Assembly (NCBI GenBank): GCA_946800325.1
Contig: OX326959.1
Span: 15,964,862 to 16,028,861, forward strand
From: Luzula sylvatica
Taxonomy: Eukaryota > Streptophyta > Magnoliopsida > Poales > Juncaceae
Reading direction: 5' to 3'
DNA: 64,000 nt
Of the stretch, positions 48,867 to 59,736 are shown piece after piece. The notes beneath the pieces were generated by a model, which was not told the origin of the DNA, ran no database searches, and was given only the letters and a program-made list of their open reading frames with translations. Position 1 is the stretch's first letter, and each line of letters opens with the position of its first letter. A program made the translations under genes and the position numbers.

Positions 48867-49081
48867 CGAGAGAGGAGAGAGATTATAACCTACAATTCGA
48901 TCTTCCACGTTCCAAATGTGTGTGTGTCTGCGTGTGTTTATAATTGGGAGTGGTAGGAAAATAAACATTTAGTGACGATGTATGACTAAGTTAAAATATT
49001 TGAGTTAAGTTATTTTGAGTACTATGTTGAACGACTAAAATTTAGCAGAGTAATATAATTCAAACAAAACAAAATTTTATT

Positions 49082-49280
49082 TACAACGTATAGATGAATA
49101 CAAATTTAGCGATAAATTTAGACAACTCAACATTTAATAACTAAAATTTGACAACAAAAAAATCTCAGAGAGACAAATTAGCATTTTCCTAACGTAAATA
49201 AATTGTAACTAAACTTTGACAGACTAATGTAATTTGGACAAATAAATAAATTGTTGCCAACTAAGTTGGTCGATTAATTA

Positions 49281-49317
<37 letters not shown>

Positions 49318-50660
49318 TTCAAAGTTTATTGACAATATGTGGATAATTAAAACTTGAATAAGTAACAAAGATAATTAAAATAAGTAACTAAAATTTGACG
49401 TAATGATGTAATTTGATAAGAAAAAACAAAGTATTGTAACACTGATGAATAAAGTAACTAGATATAAATCTCATTTTAGTTGGAAAATGGAAGAGAAGAG
49501 TTTATCTATATAAATATGAGTAATTTTCTAAACTTATAAGCATACATCAAATATCATTAATTTAGAAATACTATATGATGATTAATAATATTTAATTATG
49601 TATTTTCTTATTTAATATTTTTTTTCATTATTTTCATTATTATGATATTTTGTTCAATTTTCCTTGTCTTTTCTATTAATAAATTTTGTATCAGCAAAAT
49701 AAAAATTAATGATATACATTGTGCACAAGTCCTAAGGGTCACTGTTTCTATATATGATATTGTCTAAATTATTTTGAACAATATAAGATTTCTTGTTATT
49801 ATTTTTTTGTAAAATTGTATCTCATGTTCAATTATAGTATGTCATTAATATATGTATTAATATATGATAAAAAATTATTTGCAGAACTAACATAAAATAA
49901 TTATAATATATATACATAATTATAAATAAATTATAAAAATATGATGAGGTTGATATATTTTGAACTGATTTTATTTTGTCATTGTCATAATAACCAATAA
50001 TAGTTCATATTAAAATTAAAATTACAATGGCTATATTCGTTGATAGAGGAGTATTATATTGGTCTAGACTTTTGATCAACTATATATTATGTAATTTTAA
50101 GTTTAACAATAATTTCTAAATTTAGGTAGAAATGAAAATGAATCAGAAAACAGAACAAAAGATAGGTCCAGAATTTTTTTCTTTCTAATTTTAGAAGAAA
50201 ATAATTGGCTTAAATTTGTCATTGTAAATCGAAAAAATTATAGTTAATAGTTTTAACATGATATCAACATTTTTTATGTGACGTTGTTGCTATAATAGAA
50301 GATGACTTGATAGACTTTAAGTCATTAATAAAAATAAATTGTGTATGAGAAACAAACATTTCTCACTTAATTAAAATATCATTATTTTTATTATTGATTC
50401 AATATTATCATTAGTAATATTAAAATTATTCAAATTGGCATATATTTTTTAGTATGGTAATAACATTATTGCTAAAGGCTAAGAATAGCATGTTGTGGAC
50501 ACTAATTGATGAAAAGTTTATACATTTCTTGTGATTATCAATTATTATGTTTACAAAGCTAACACAACTATGTCCAAAATTATGAATCTATGATCAAGGC
50601 TAACAATAACAAAAGATACTCATCTTTTTTGTTGTCTATAAATTAGTACATTATTGTTTC
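49082..50660. repeat. Dispersed repeat copy 1, headed by a (TA)n tract
   Basis: (TA)n lies at about 49286-49315. From about 49317 to 50655 the sequence matches 59732-60940 closely (for example AAGTTTATTG then CAATATGTGGATAATTAAAA; CTAGACTTTTGATCAACTAT). An internal segment of about 150 bp (50200-50380) is missing from the other copy. No coding sequence. Confidence 0.75.
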
Positions 50661-50994
50661 ATTTTGATTATTTCGTAATGAATCAAGAGTATATATGTTG
50701 GCTCTTCTTGTTTATTTATTCTCGCTAATGTATATCTTAATCTTAATTTGGCGCAATTTGATGGGTACCCTGTAAAACTCAAAATATCACAGACGTCCCT
50801 CCAAAATACCAAATATTATGATTATCTCTAAAAACAAAAACAATTAAATATTTGTATTTTGTTTATTTATTCGGGTCTGTATTTCTAACTCAACTAGGGT
50901 TTCTTGTTTTGAATTGTTTGTGTATTTTCGAAAAACTTATCAATAAAATACTGAGCCGTAAGAACACGTTTTGAATTCGTATATCATTTTTTGC

Positions 50995-51095
50995 CAATGG
51001 GTCCATAGCCTAGTTGGTTGAGTGTGAATCACAAAAAATCATATGTTGTGAGAGGTTGTGGGTTCGAAACCCATTGGCATTAAAAAAAATAAGTA
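50995..51095 (+). repeat. tRNA-derived SINE (short)
   Basis: The stretch contains perfect RNA polymerase III promoter boxes: A box TAGCCTAGTTGG (51006-51017) and B box GGTTCGAAACC (51061-51071), 43 bp apart, followed by an A-rich tail. The D- and T-arm parts look tRNA-like, but the acceptor halves do not pair as in a functional tRNA. The outer sequences TGCCAATGGGT and ACCCATTGGCA form an 11-bp inverted repeat. Confidence 0.6.
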
Positions 51096-51443
51096 TCAGT
51101 AACGAAAGCATCGCTTATCGGATACTATTCAAAAAAAAAAAGAACACGTTTCGTGTTCTAGGCTCTCTTTCAAAAAAAAACATTGCGTTGTGTTGAGAAA
51201 CATTTAGACCAAAATAGCTCTCTATATTTTGTGATTAATTTTATTAAATTCTTATTGTTATTTTGTCTTATTAATTTAAAAAAATGTCTATAAATATTTT
51301 TAAAATATATTAATTATAAATTATAAATCTTGAAACAACTTTGGCAAAAAAAAAAAATTATACCTGTAGCAAAAATAGTATTTTGGCAGAAATATTTTTT
51401 TTTTGCATCTAATAATATTTTTCTGCCAAAAAATGATAGTTGG

Positions 51444-51691
51444 AAAAAAAATTATTTTTGGTAGAAAAAATAATTTGGCAGAAAAATACTAACACCAACA
51501 ATTTTTGCAAAGTGAATACTATTTTTGCAACTGATAGTATATTTCTGTTAAAATACTTTTAGTTGCCAAAAAACACTATTTTTAGCACACATACATATAG
51601 CAGAATGGAAAGGAAATTGATATGTCGACAAAATGGAAACAAATCAAAGAGAAATTGAGAAATAATTAAACAATATTTTTAGGTTAAGCGC
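51444..51691. repeat. 248-bp direct repeat, left copy
   Basis: Identical by eye to 53201-53449. Its second half is also related to the sequence beside the DHA-kinase pseudogenes (24865-25020 and 37515-37670). Together the two copies bracket the PAP-like pseudogene. Confidence 0.85.
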
Positions 51692-51957
51692 ACCAATAAT
51701 ATTACACACCTAGAAACTGCACCTTGAATTCATCCCGAAGCTGACATGGCATGCCACGCTGGCAGACACATCAGAACATTAAATAAGAATAAGCAGACCC
51801 GATAATGAGAAGTTACTCTACCCGTTAAGTCATCCCTGTTAAAATGTCCGTTAAGATTGCACCCGTTAATCAAAACATACCCATCAAATGGATATAATTT
51901 GGATCCTCTTCCTCTTCTGGCAAAGCACTTTTCACTTTCCTCTTATGGCGACACAAA

Positions 51958-52578
51958 ATGGTGAATCTCCCTTCTTCTTCGGTTTCGGTCGCTACCTGTT
52001 CGTCGGATCTACTGCTCACTCTTGCCCGTCTCTTGGAGAGTAGCAACTCTTTTACTCGTTCGATTCCCTTCCACTTCCATCACGATGACTCCTTCGAGAT
52101 CCTACAGGTTTCCTTCTCTCTCTATCTCTCTCTCATGGATCTTAGGTGCTTAAGCTTTTATTCAGCCTTGATTATTAGATAAACCCTCAATTACACCTCC
52201 AATCTGATTTTGAGTTCAACAATCTGAGTTTTCCGAATTTGAAATTTAGAAATCTTAATTACACCTCCAATCAAAATATTAATTTTTGTACTTTGGAATA
52301 AAAAGAGTAAGTGGCAGATATGCATTGTGGAAATGGCCTTGCAACAAGATCCAAAGACATTATCCAATCCAAAGCACTATTTTTCACCGATCTCAACGCA
52401 ACACAGTTTTATCCCACCTTACTCAAGCTGAGGAAACCCGACCTCGTTGTTTTTACAGGTTAGTCCCCCAAAAACCACCCAATTATCATTTTACCCCTTT
52501 GTACTCAACTTCTAATTATCTTAATTAGGCACTAATATATTCGGAGCAAGTGCAATAGATGTATCGGAAATTTGAAAG
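51958..52578 (+). pseudogene. Purple acid phosphatase-like (PAP14/PAP28 type) pseudogene
   Basis: Exon 1 (51958-52107) ends HHDDSFEILQ before a GT. Exon 2 (about 52311-52458) reads VADMHCGNGLATRSKD and later RKPDLVVFTG. Exon 3 (from 52529) gives TNIFGASAIDVSE and then TGA. The order and motifs are those of the plant PAP14/16/28 group of metallophosphoesterases (VADMH, DLI-FTGDNI). The acceptor of exon 2 is AA instead of AG, the metal-binding Asp of GDNI is replaced (GTNI), and the frame stops soon after. The C-terminal two-thirds is absent. A gene relic, not a functional enzyme. Confidence 0.7.
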
Positions 52579-52599
52579 AAGCAGTGGCATGTTCGAAAA

Positions 52600-53200
52600 G
52601 CGCATATTCCAGAGCAAGTTAACTACGCAACTTTCCACGAAACAACATTCAGAGCATGCATTTTATTACGTACCAAAATACTAAATTCCGAAACATCGAG
52701 GGACCAATTTCCAAACACATCCAATTTCATTTGTTGCAGCGGGAGATTCGCCTCTTACGGTTTCAATCGATTTTAGTCATCACTCTAATATTGTTGTCAG
52801 ATGATTGTTATTTATTTGGGTTGTATGCTTAGTGAGATAATTTTTATGACACTGTTAGGGACAAATGTGTTATTAACTTTTTATGTTTATCTTTTCTATT
52901 ATATCAAATGTCATTATATGGTACCAAATAAAACATATTTACATCACGGTGAATTTAACATAATGATAAAATCCTGGCCAATATCAAAGATCAAACATAA
53001 ATCATCTGGAAAAAATTACAACGCTAACCAATATCAAAGATCAAACATAAATCATTTCAAAATAACGAAAATAAGATAAAAATTATGACAATCTAGAAAA
53101 AAGAATACAAAAAGCACAACACTGGCCAAACATCCAAAATCGCACTTAACTAATCTCAAAACATTACAAATTCTCAATCAAACAAAATTAACTAAAGCCA
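52600..53200. other. Non-coding sequence 3' of the PAP-like pseudogene
   Basis: No further phosphatase motif recognised. The frame at 52801-53079 has no identifiable domain. Confidence 0.45.
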
Positions 53201-53449
53201 AAAAAAATTATTTTTGGTAGAAAAAATAATTTGGCAGAAAAATACTAACACCAACAATTTTTGCAAAGTGAATACTATTTTTGCAACTGATAGTATATTT
53301 CTGTTAAAATACTTTTAGTTGCCAAAAAACACTATTTTTAGCACACATACATATAGCAGAATGGAAAGGAAATTGATATGTCGACAAAATGGAAACAAAT
53401 CAAAGAGAAATTGAGAAATAATTAAACAATATTTTTAGGTTAAGCGCAC
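53201..53449. repeat. 248-bp direct repeat, right copy
   Basis: Same sequence as 51444-51691. The homology to the flank of the DHA-kinase pseudogene continues here to about 53510 but stops at 51691 in the left copy. Confidence 0.85.
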
Positions 53450-53904
53450 GAGAGAAAAAAAAAAGTCAAATCAATTGACATGTTCAAAGCTACCTACGTA
53501 ACTTTATAGCTCCGTTTGGCAAGCGATTGTACAGAGGAATTGAGAAATAGTCAATAGTCAATCAAAAAATTGTCTAGTGGTAATTTGTTTAGCACAAGAT
53601 ACGAACGTACACTAAATTAAAATCGTGATTGTTAATTTCAAAACCGTAAGATTTTCAACATATTATTTGGATTTTAATAACATTATATAAAAATACGAAC
53701 AACATATATAACGGTTGAAAATCTAATGTGTACTTTAACAAATGTATATTAATTTTGATCGTATTTTTATTTTTTCAACATATTTAAACAAAATAGATTT
53801 TGAAAAAAACAAATAGAATTTTTGGAAGAAGCAACAAGTATTGGAGATTTTTGATGGAATCTAAAAATATATGGAGTTTTTCATAATTTCAAAAAAAAAA
53901 TTAA

Positions 53905-54716
53905 GGGGCCTTTTGGCAAGCGAAATTAGTAGAGTGGAATCGGATTATAAGGTGGAGGAGAAAAAAGTTCTGGAATTAGTAATTCTACAGTTTGTTTGGA
54001 TGTCTAAATTATAAGATGCTGGAAAATATAATTCTTTGTTTGGTTGTTTATAAAATTCTGGAATTTTGTTATTTAAAATGTAAAAATAATATTGAATTAA
54101 AATTGGTAAAAAATGTTAAGTATTGTTCTTAAATCATAAAGATATAATATAAAAAAAAAACAATGTGCAAACTAAATTAAATGATCTTTAATCTCATAAA
54201 TAAATTATTATCTTGATCAAAGTACAAATCACATCTTTCAACTATACACTTTCATTCCAACTCTCGTTCAAGTACATTTTCATCCAATTTACAATCTAAC
54301 AATCCTAATCCTATCTTAATCTTAAAAATAACACTCAACTAAATACCAACTAGTCTTCAATTAATCTATTAATTTGTCCAGTAAGTTTCAGACCAAAATG
54401 ATAAGTCATATATATACAATTAGTAAAAATATCAATGCTTAAAAGAGAATTTGACTTGTGATAAGATAACTAATTAAATTTGATGTTGATTTGTAAGATC
54501 CCAGCCAAAAGAAATGTGTTTCATTAAAACAAAATCAATGCTTGAAAGAAGCATTAACTCGAGATGAAAATATCAAAATTTGGTGAAGGGCATGGCCAGT
54601 GAAGAAAAATAACACTGCAGGAGAATTAATTGCTATCAATTACATCGAGAAATAGAAATATGCTATGCCGAAGTAAAGCAATACCAGTGAAGAAATAAAG
54701 AGGCCTATGCAATACC

Positions 54717-54766
<50 letters not shown>

Positions 54767-55055
54767 ACGAACAGAGTAACAAGCTCTGGTTGGAAACAGA
54801 TACATAACAAAGAGATGATGACTTGGGAGAGAGAACTGGAAACGTGAAAGAAAAGAAAAAATAGACTAAGAAGAGATGCTCCACTTTGGCGTTCCATCAT
54901 TTGAAGGAAATTTCAATTCAGTAGAGTTTTGGAAAAATATTTCTCCGGAAGTATTTATTTAATTCCTTTCTAATTCTCGAGCCAAACAGATAATACTGAT
55001 TTGCGGTAATTTGAAATCCCGCTCTGGTCTAAGATTCTGACTCCCAAACACGCCC
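53905..55055. mobile_element. PIF/Harbinger-like non-autonomous element (about 1151 bp)
   Basis: Ends GGGGCCTTTTGGCAAG and CTCCCAAACACGCCC are imperfectly inverted and flanked by TAA (53902-53904 and 55056-55058). No transposase. It contains a (GA)n tract at 54720-54765. The paralogous unfilled site has 22 extra bases where the element sits, so the exact original target is uncertain. Confidence 0.55.
54720..54765. repeat. (GA)n microsatellite
   Basis: About 23 GA units inside the Harbinger-like element. Confidence 0.95.
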
Positions 55056-55830
55056 TAATATAATGGTCTAATTACATGCGTGACTCGTTTATCAAAATTT
55101 AAACATACAAAAATAAAAAGTTAACATTCCTACAAAGGTGTATAAAATTATAGATGATTTAAACAATTTTGTCTTAAAAAAAATTGAAACATTAATACAT
55201 GACTAATTCCTCAAAACTATGATATATAATGCTTATAAAATAAAAAAATGTTTTATCATGCTTATACAATTCATCATAACTATGAATAACACTAAAAATT
55301 GTTAATTTTAAAACCCTAATATTTTCAACATATTATTTGGATTTTAATAACATTATATAAAAATACGAACAACATATATAACTGTTGAAAATTTAATGTG
55401 AACTTTAACAAATGTATATTAATTTTGATCGTGATTTTTATTTTTTCAACATATTTAAACAAAATAGTTTTTGAAAAAACCAAATAGAATTTTTGGAGGA
55501 AGCAACAAGTATTGGAGATTTTTGATGGAATCTAAAAATACATGGAGTTTTTCATAATTTCAAAAAAAATTAAGTGGTTTTTGAAAATTACCCCATAATA
55601 TAATGTTCTAATTACATGCATTACTCATTTATCAAAATTTGAACATACAAAAAAAAATTTAACAAACCTACAATGGTGTATAAAATTATAGATGATTTAA
55701 ATATTTCTGTCTTTAAAAAAATGAAACATTAATACATGACTAATTCCTCAAAACTATGATATATAATGCTTATAAAATAAAAGTATGTTTTATTATGCTT
55801 ATTCAATTCATCGTAACTATGAATAACATT

Positions 55831-56753
55831 AAAAATATGTTTCTTTATGCCGCAAATACAATGAGTTCCAAAATAATTTTGCTTTTTCAAATACTGAGTC
55901 TAATTGATTTTTTATTTGCTGAATGTTTTCTCTATGAATATGTGTCAATTCTCAATTGTTATGTTGCGTGGATACATATACGACGATACAACAATTTTCA
56001 AAAAACACAAGATATAATATTTATATTATTTTTATGAACTTTAATTTTTATATTTAATATTTTTTTGAATAAAATATAGTTAATATTTTTTATATAAAAT
56101 TTACTAAATTTTATTTTGAGTATTTTACGGAAACAACTTTCTATTAAGTAAATGTTTATTATATTTATTTTTTACTTATATTGTATCAGTATCCTTGCAA
56201 CATTAATTACTCATTTATTTCGATTTGAAATATGTGTTTTTTTTTTTAAATATCCAACAAATATTAGAGGGATGTCTAATATTATTTTTAAAATAAAATA
56301 TTTGAATACATCACATGAAATATCTGACGAGTATTCGACGAGTATCAATATCTATGCCCCTCAAATTTCTCCATCATCTTCTATATCACCAATTAACAGT
56401 TAATTAATATGATAAGTAACGAAAATACATTATATGAATTGTTAATTCATATGTATTTTCATTATCTCAGTTAACAGTTAATTATATGTAATTTTGTTAA
56501 TTATAATATTAATTAAGTGTTAATCGCTGATATATAAAATATTGAGAGAAAATTGAGGAGGCACCATACAGGACCTCAAACATGAATGCTTCTTTGGAAG
56601 TTTCCAAATGCCTCTTCATCGGATATATTATTATTAGGGAAAATATAGTTGGCCCCAAATATACTTTTGACCCCTTAATGTGTTGTCACTTGTCATCTTG
56701 ACTTCACTAGGTCAATTGACATATACAAATAAAATTAGTGATTTGTCTATTAT
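55831..56753. other. AT-rich non-coding sequence
   Basis: No gene or element recognised. Confidence 0.5.
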
Positions 56754-56761
56754 ATGGTACA

Positions 56762-57309
56762 CTATGTTACGGGATACTTCGAAAACGCAAAAGTATCCTG
56801 AGGATACGGGTATCCGATACGGATACGAGTACGATACGACTCGGATATGTATCGGATACGCCACGTGACGTATCCGATTATTTTAATATTTATTTTTTTC
56901 GGATACGGCGGAGATACGGCAGGATACGGCTGGGATACGTTCAGGATACGGCTGGGATACACCATTTAGGATACTTCGGCCCATTATATATTTTGGCCCA
57001 TAATATTTTTAAATAAATTATGTAGGATACTTCTATGATACTTCTAAATTAATTCTAGGATACTTCTAAAATATATTTAGAATACTTTTATGATACTTGT
57101 ATTGTTATGTTGATTTTATTTATTGTCATGATATTTAAATTCAAAATATTATTTAATATATTATTTATTTATTTATTATGTACAATATAAATATATTAAA
57201 ATAATAATTATATAGCCGTATCCGTATCCGTGATTTTTTGAAAATTACCGTATTGCCGTATCCGTATCATATCGGATACGATACCCGTATCTGTATCCGT
57301 GCAACATAG
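56762..57309. mobile_element. Non-autonomous hAT-like element (548 bp), GGATACGG family
   Basis: Begins CTATGTTACGGGATAC and ends GTATCCGTGCAACATAG, flanked by the 8-bp direct repeat ATGGTACA (56754-56761 and 57310-57317). It is the cleanest member of the family seen at 281-726 and 735-1481 and confirms their boundaries. Subterminal GGATACGG repeats are dense. Confidence 0.85.
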
Positions 57310-57539
57310 ATGGTACATCATGTTTAATTAAGAAATGTAACAATTGTTGACAAAATTAATTAAATTATTATAAGTAATTAAAAAATAATACATACATTAA
57401 GATGTAACTAATTATTAATTTGAGTGTTAATTAATTATGTCAATTGAAAATAATACATGATGCATTAATTGACGGGGCATTTTCTGCATGTGACTCTTAA
57501 TGGGAATGAAATTCAAAAAATAACTCACTTTTTGAAAAT

Positions 57540-58010
57540 ATTCCAAATATAACCCGAAACGGATTTTAAAATCACGTCGGTACCTGATTTTAAAATCCCG
57601 ATGCTCTAATCACCTTCCAAAACGTGTTGTGTTAGGTTTTGCAGTATTAAACTAATACCACCGGGTTTTAAAAACATGCTGGTTTATTTAGCACTAAATA
57701 TCGATTTTTAAAATATCGACGGTTTATTTAACGCTAACTTAACTGCCGGATTTTAAAAGTCAGTAGAAAAAATTAACACTAACAACCAGATTTTAAAAAC
57801 CCGCCGGTTTAACACATACTTATCACTAACTAATACGATTAAACTTAATTAACTGTAAGGAACGGAATTTAAAAACCCGGTGAAGAAAAAACCAAATTAA
57901 GGAACCAGATCTTTAAAACACGTTCACTAAAAGGCAAAAATAATGATAAGATACTGATGTTCAAATTTTGAGCGGCTTTTTGTTCCAAGTTTTAAAATCC
58001 CGCCAGGTTT
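57540..58010. repeat. Degenerate array of GATTTTAAAAWCCCG-type motifs
   Basis: About nine copies of a motif centred on GATTTTAAAA followed by TCCCG, ACCCG or similar recur every 35-60 bp, some fully palindromic (GATTTTAAAATC). Between them GGTTTATTTARC and TAACACTAAC boxes also repeat. No coding potential and no known element recognised. Confidence 0.55.
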
Positions 58011-58181
58011 CTTTTCCCACTCAATCCTTTCGGACTTAAAAAAGTATAAATATTACTGTTATTTATTTAATTATATTATATTATTATTATTATTATTAAT
58101 TAAATGATATAAATTGTTTGTTATTATTTAAAAATAATAATAATAATAATAATAATATCATGAAATTTATGTTTTCTTTTT

Positions 58182-58838
58182 AAAATTATACATGACAAAT
58201 AATATTTCGATATTAATAATATAATTTTATGTAATATATTCATTTTATGAATATAATACAAATATAAATAATACAATTCCGCATATTATTCCGCATATGT
58301 AATATATTCATTTTATTAAAATTATACATCAAAATTATTAATATTTTCTATTTTTTCTATATAGCTGTTTTTATTTCATTATTTGTATTTTTATTATTTG
58401 GCATTAATTTAACATTAAAAAGCATATTATAGAAAATATTAAATATGTAACTATTACATATATATTGTGACATAAATTAGTATTTTTTTTTTGGAGAGAA
58501 ATAGAGTAAGTTCTTACGTCATACTTCTATTGATTTTTATTAATAATAATTAAGTTCATACAAATTTTGAGATGTTTGTCCTAAATTTAAAATACTAATC
58601 TTAAACACTTCTTAATTATCTTAATTATCTATATGAACTGACAATTATATCATGATACTAAGAAATAAATTTCGTGGCTTCAATATACTCTCAGACTCAA
58701 GAGTCTAGGAGGACCCAAATGCAAATTAGTTTTACTAGCGGAATTGTATTATTTATATTTGTATTATATTCATAAAATGAATATATTACATAAAATTATA
58801 TTATTAATATCGAAATATTATTTGTCATGTATAATTTT
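58182..58838. repeat. Perfect 101-bp inverted repeat with a 456-bp spacer
   Basis: 58182-58282 and 58738-58838 are exact reverse complements by eye, with looser similarity outside. The spacer contains a third partial copy (about 58290-58335). A transcript of this region would fold into a long hairpin. No clear target duplication, so origin as a transposon is unproven. Confidence 0.85.
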
Positions 58839-58879
58839 TTTTAAAAAACAACAAACCATTCTTCAAATTTTTTAACTCC

Positions 58880-59370
58880 ATATATAAGTCATCTCCATCA
58901 ATATCCGATTCCCTTTTATGACTTACAAATTTCTCGAGGTTCTAGCAACATTTTCCCAAGGATTGATCGGGAAAATCCTTCAATTTAAATAGAAAATCGA
59001 AAATATTTTTATAAATTTTGAATTGTTTGAACCTAATCCGAAGGGAACAAAGAGCGACATCAACAATCTTCAAGAAATAATCAATCCTAAATGATTCTTC
59101 CGGCGACCGAATTATTTCTTCACTAACAACCTCATCAAATTACCTCTTTCTATTGGGAGGACGTTTCTCAACAAATTTAGCATCAATTCCCATTTCGTTC
59201 GTTAGTTCTAGAACTTCATCCATTGCTTATCGAAAATCATTTTCTCTATACAATTTCGATTTTTGTATCTAACAAAACCGGTAACATATTTTCACAACCG
59301 TCCATTTCGGTAAAGTCATAGATTTCCATGAAGGAAAACTCGAAACTTAGTAAAAATTCATCTTGAGCCT
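58880..59370 (-). pseudogene. hAT transposase relic (ZMYM1/TTF-type)
   Basis: The minus strand reads MDEVLELTNEMGIDA, then RPPNRKR, a stop, FDEVV, SPEESFRIDYFLKIVD and later FDFLFKLK. This is the middle of the plant hAT-type transposases annotated as zinc finger MYM-type protein 1-like, whose consensus has RSAEESFRxxYF. Several stops and frameshifts make it non-functional. A possible source family for the hAT elements of this window, though no direct link is visible. Confidence 0.65.
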
Positions 59371-59649
59371 ATCTACATGATTTAAAATACATCCAAACCA
59401 AAAAAAATCGAATTCCAAAATTTATTTAATGATGATTAATGTTGTAACTATTTCCTACCGTTCAATTTTTTAAAGTATTATGATAAGTATGATAAAAAAA
59501 TTTATTTTTCATGAAATTAAATCTACAACATTCTCAAATGATATAAATCATATATATAGGGTTAAAATTCGATTTTAATATTTATATATAGTAAAATAGG
59601 TATTGTTGTTCGACGTTGGTCATACAAGAGTGTTGACCATTGATCTTAT

Positions 59650-59652
<3 letters not shown>

Positions 59653-59731
<79 letters not shown>
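59653..59731. repeat. (TA)n microsatellite
   Basis: About 39 TA units heading the second dispersed repeat. Confidence 0.95.

Positions 59732-59736
<5 letters not shown>

Larger units (their letters stand above)
36160..49081. repeat. Tandem segmental duplication, unit 2 (about 12.9 kb)
   Basis: Second copy of 23241-36050. The offset is 12662 just before and 12902 just after the inserted MITE (231 bp plus its 9-bp duplication). Relative to unit 1 it has deletions at the left (around 36220-36260 and 36828), the 28-bp segment at 40065-40092, the MITE at 41366, and one more minisatellite repeat at the right. Confidence 0.93.
53620..55830. repeat. About 520-bp tandem duplication, first copy interrupted by a transposon
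   Basis: 53620-53904 plus 55056-55310 corresponds to 55311-55830 (shared TTCAACATATTATTTGG, AAGCAACAAGTATTGG, TACATGACTAATTCC). The first copy is split by the element at 53905-55055; the second is not. The frame 55756-56037 has no recognised domain. Confidence 0.7.

Noticed and set aside
23241..49081. Duplication as a simple assembly artefact (uncollapsed haplotypes)
   Set aside because: Considered seriously. The junction filler made of both unit ends and the sharp divergence step fit a real tandem array better, but read-depth evidence is not available, so it stays a caveat.
51001..51085. Functional tRNA gene
   Set aside because: A and B boxes are perfect, but the acceptor halves do not pair and the anticodon region is not tRNA-like; a SINE explains it better.
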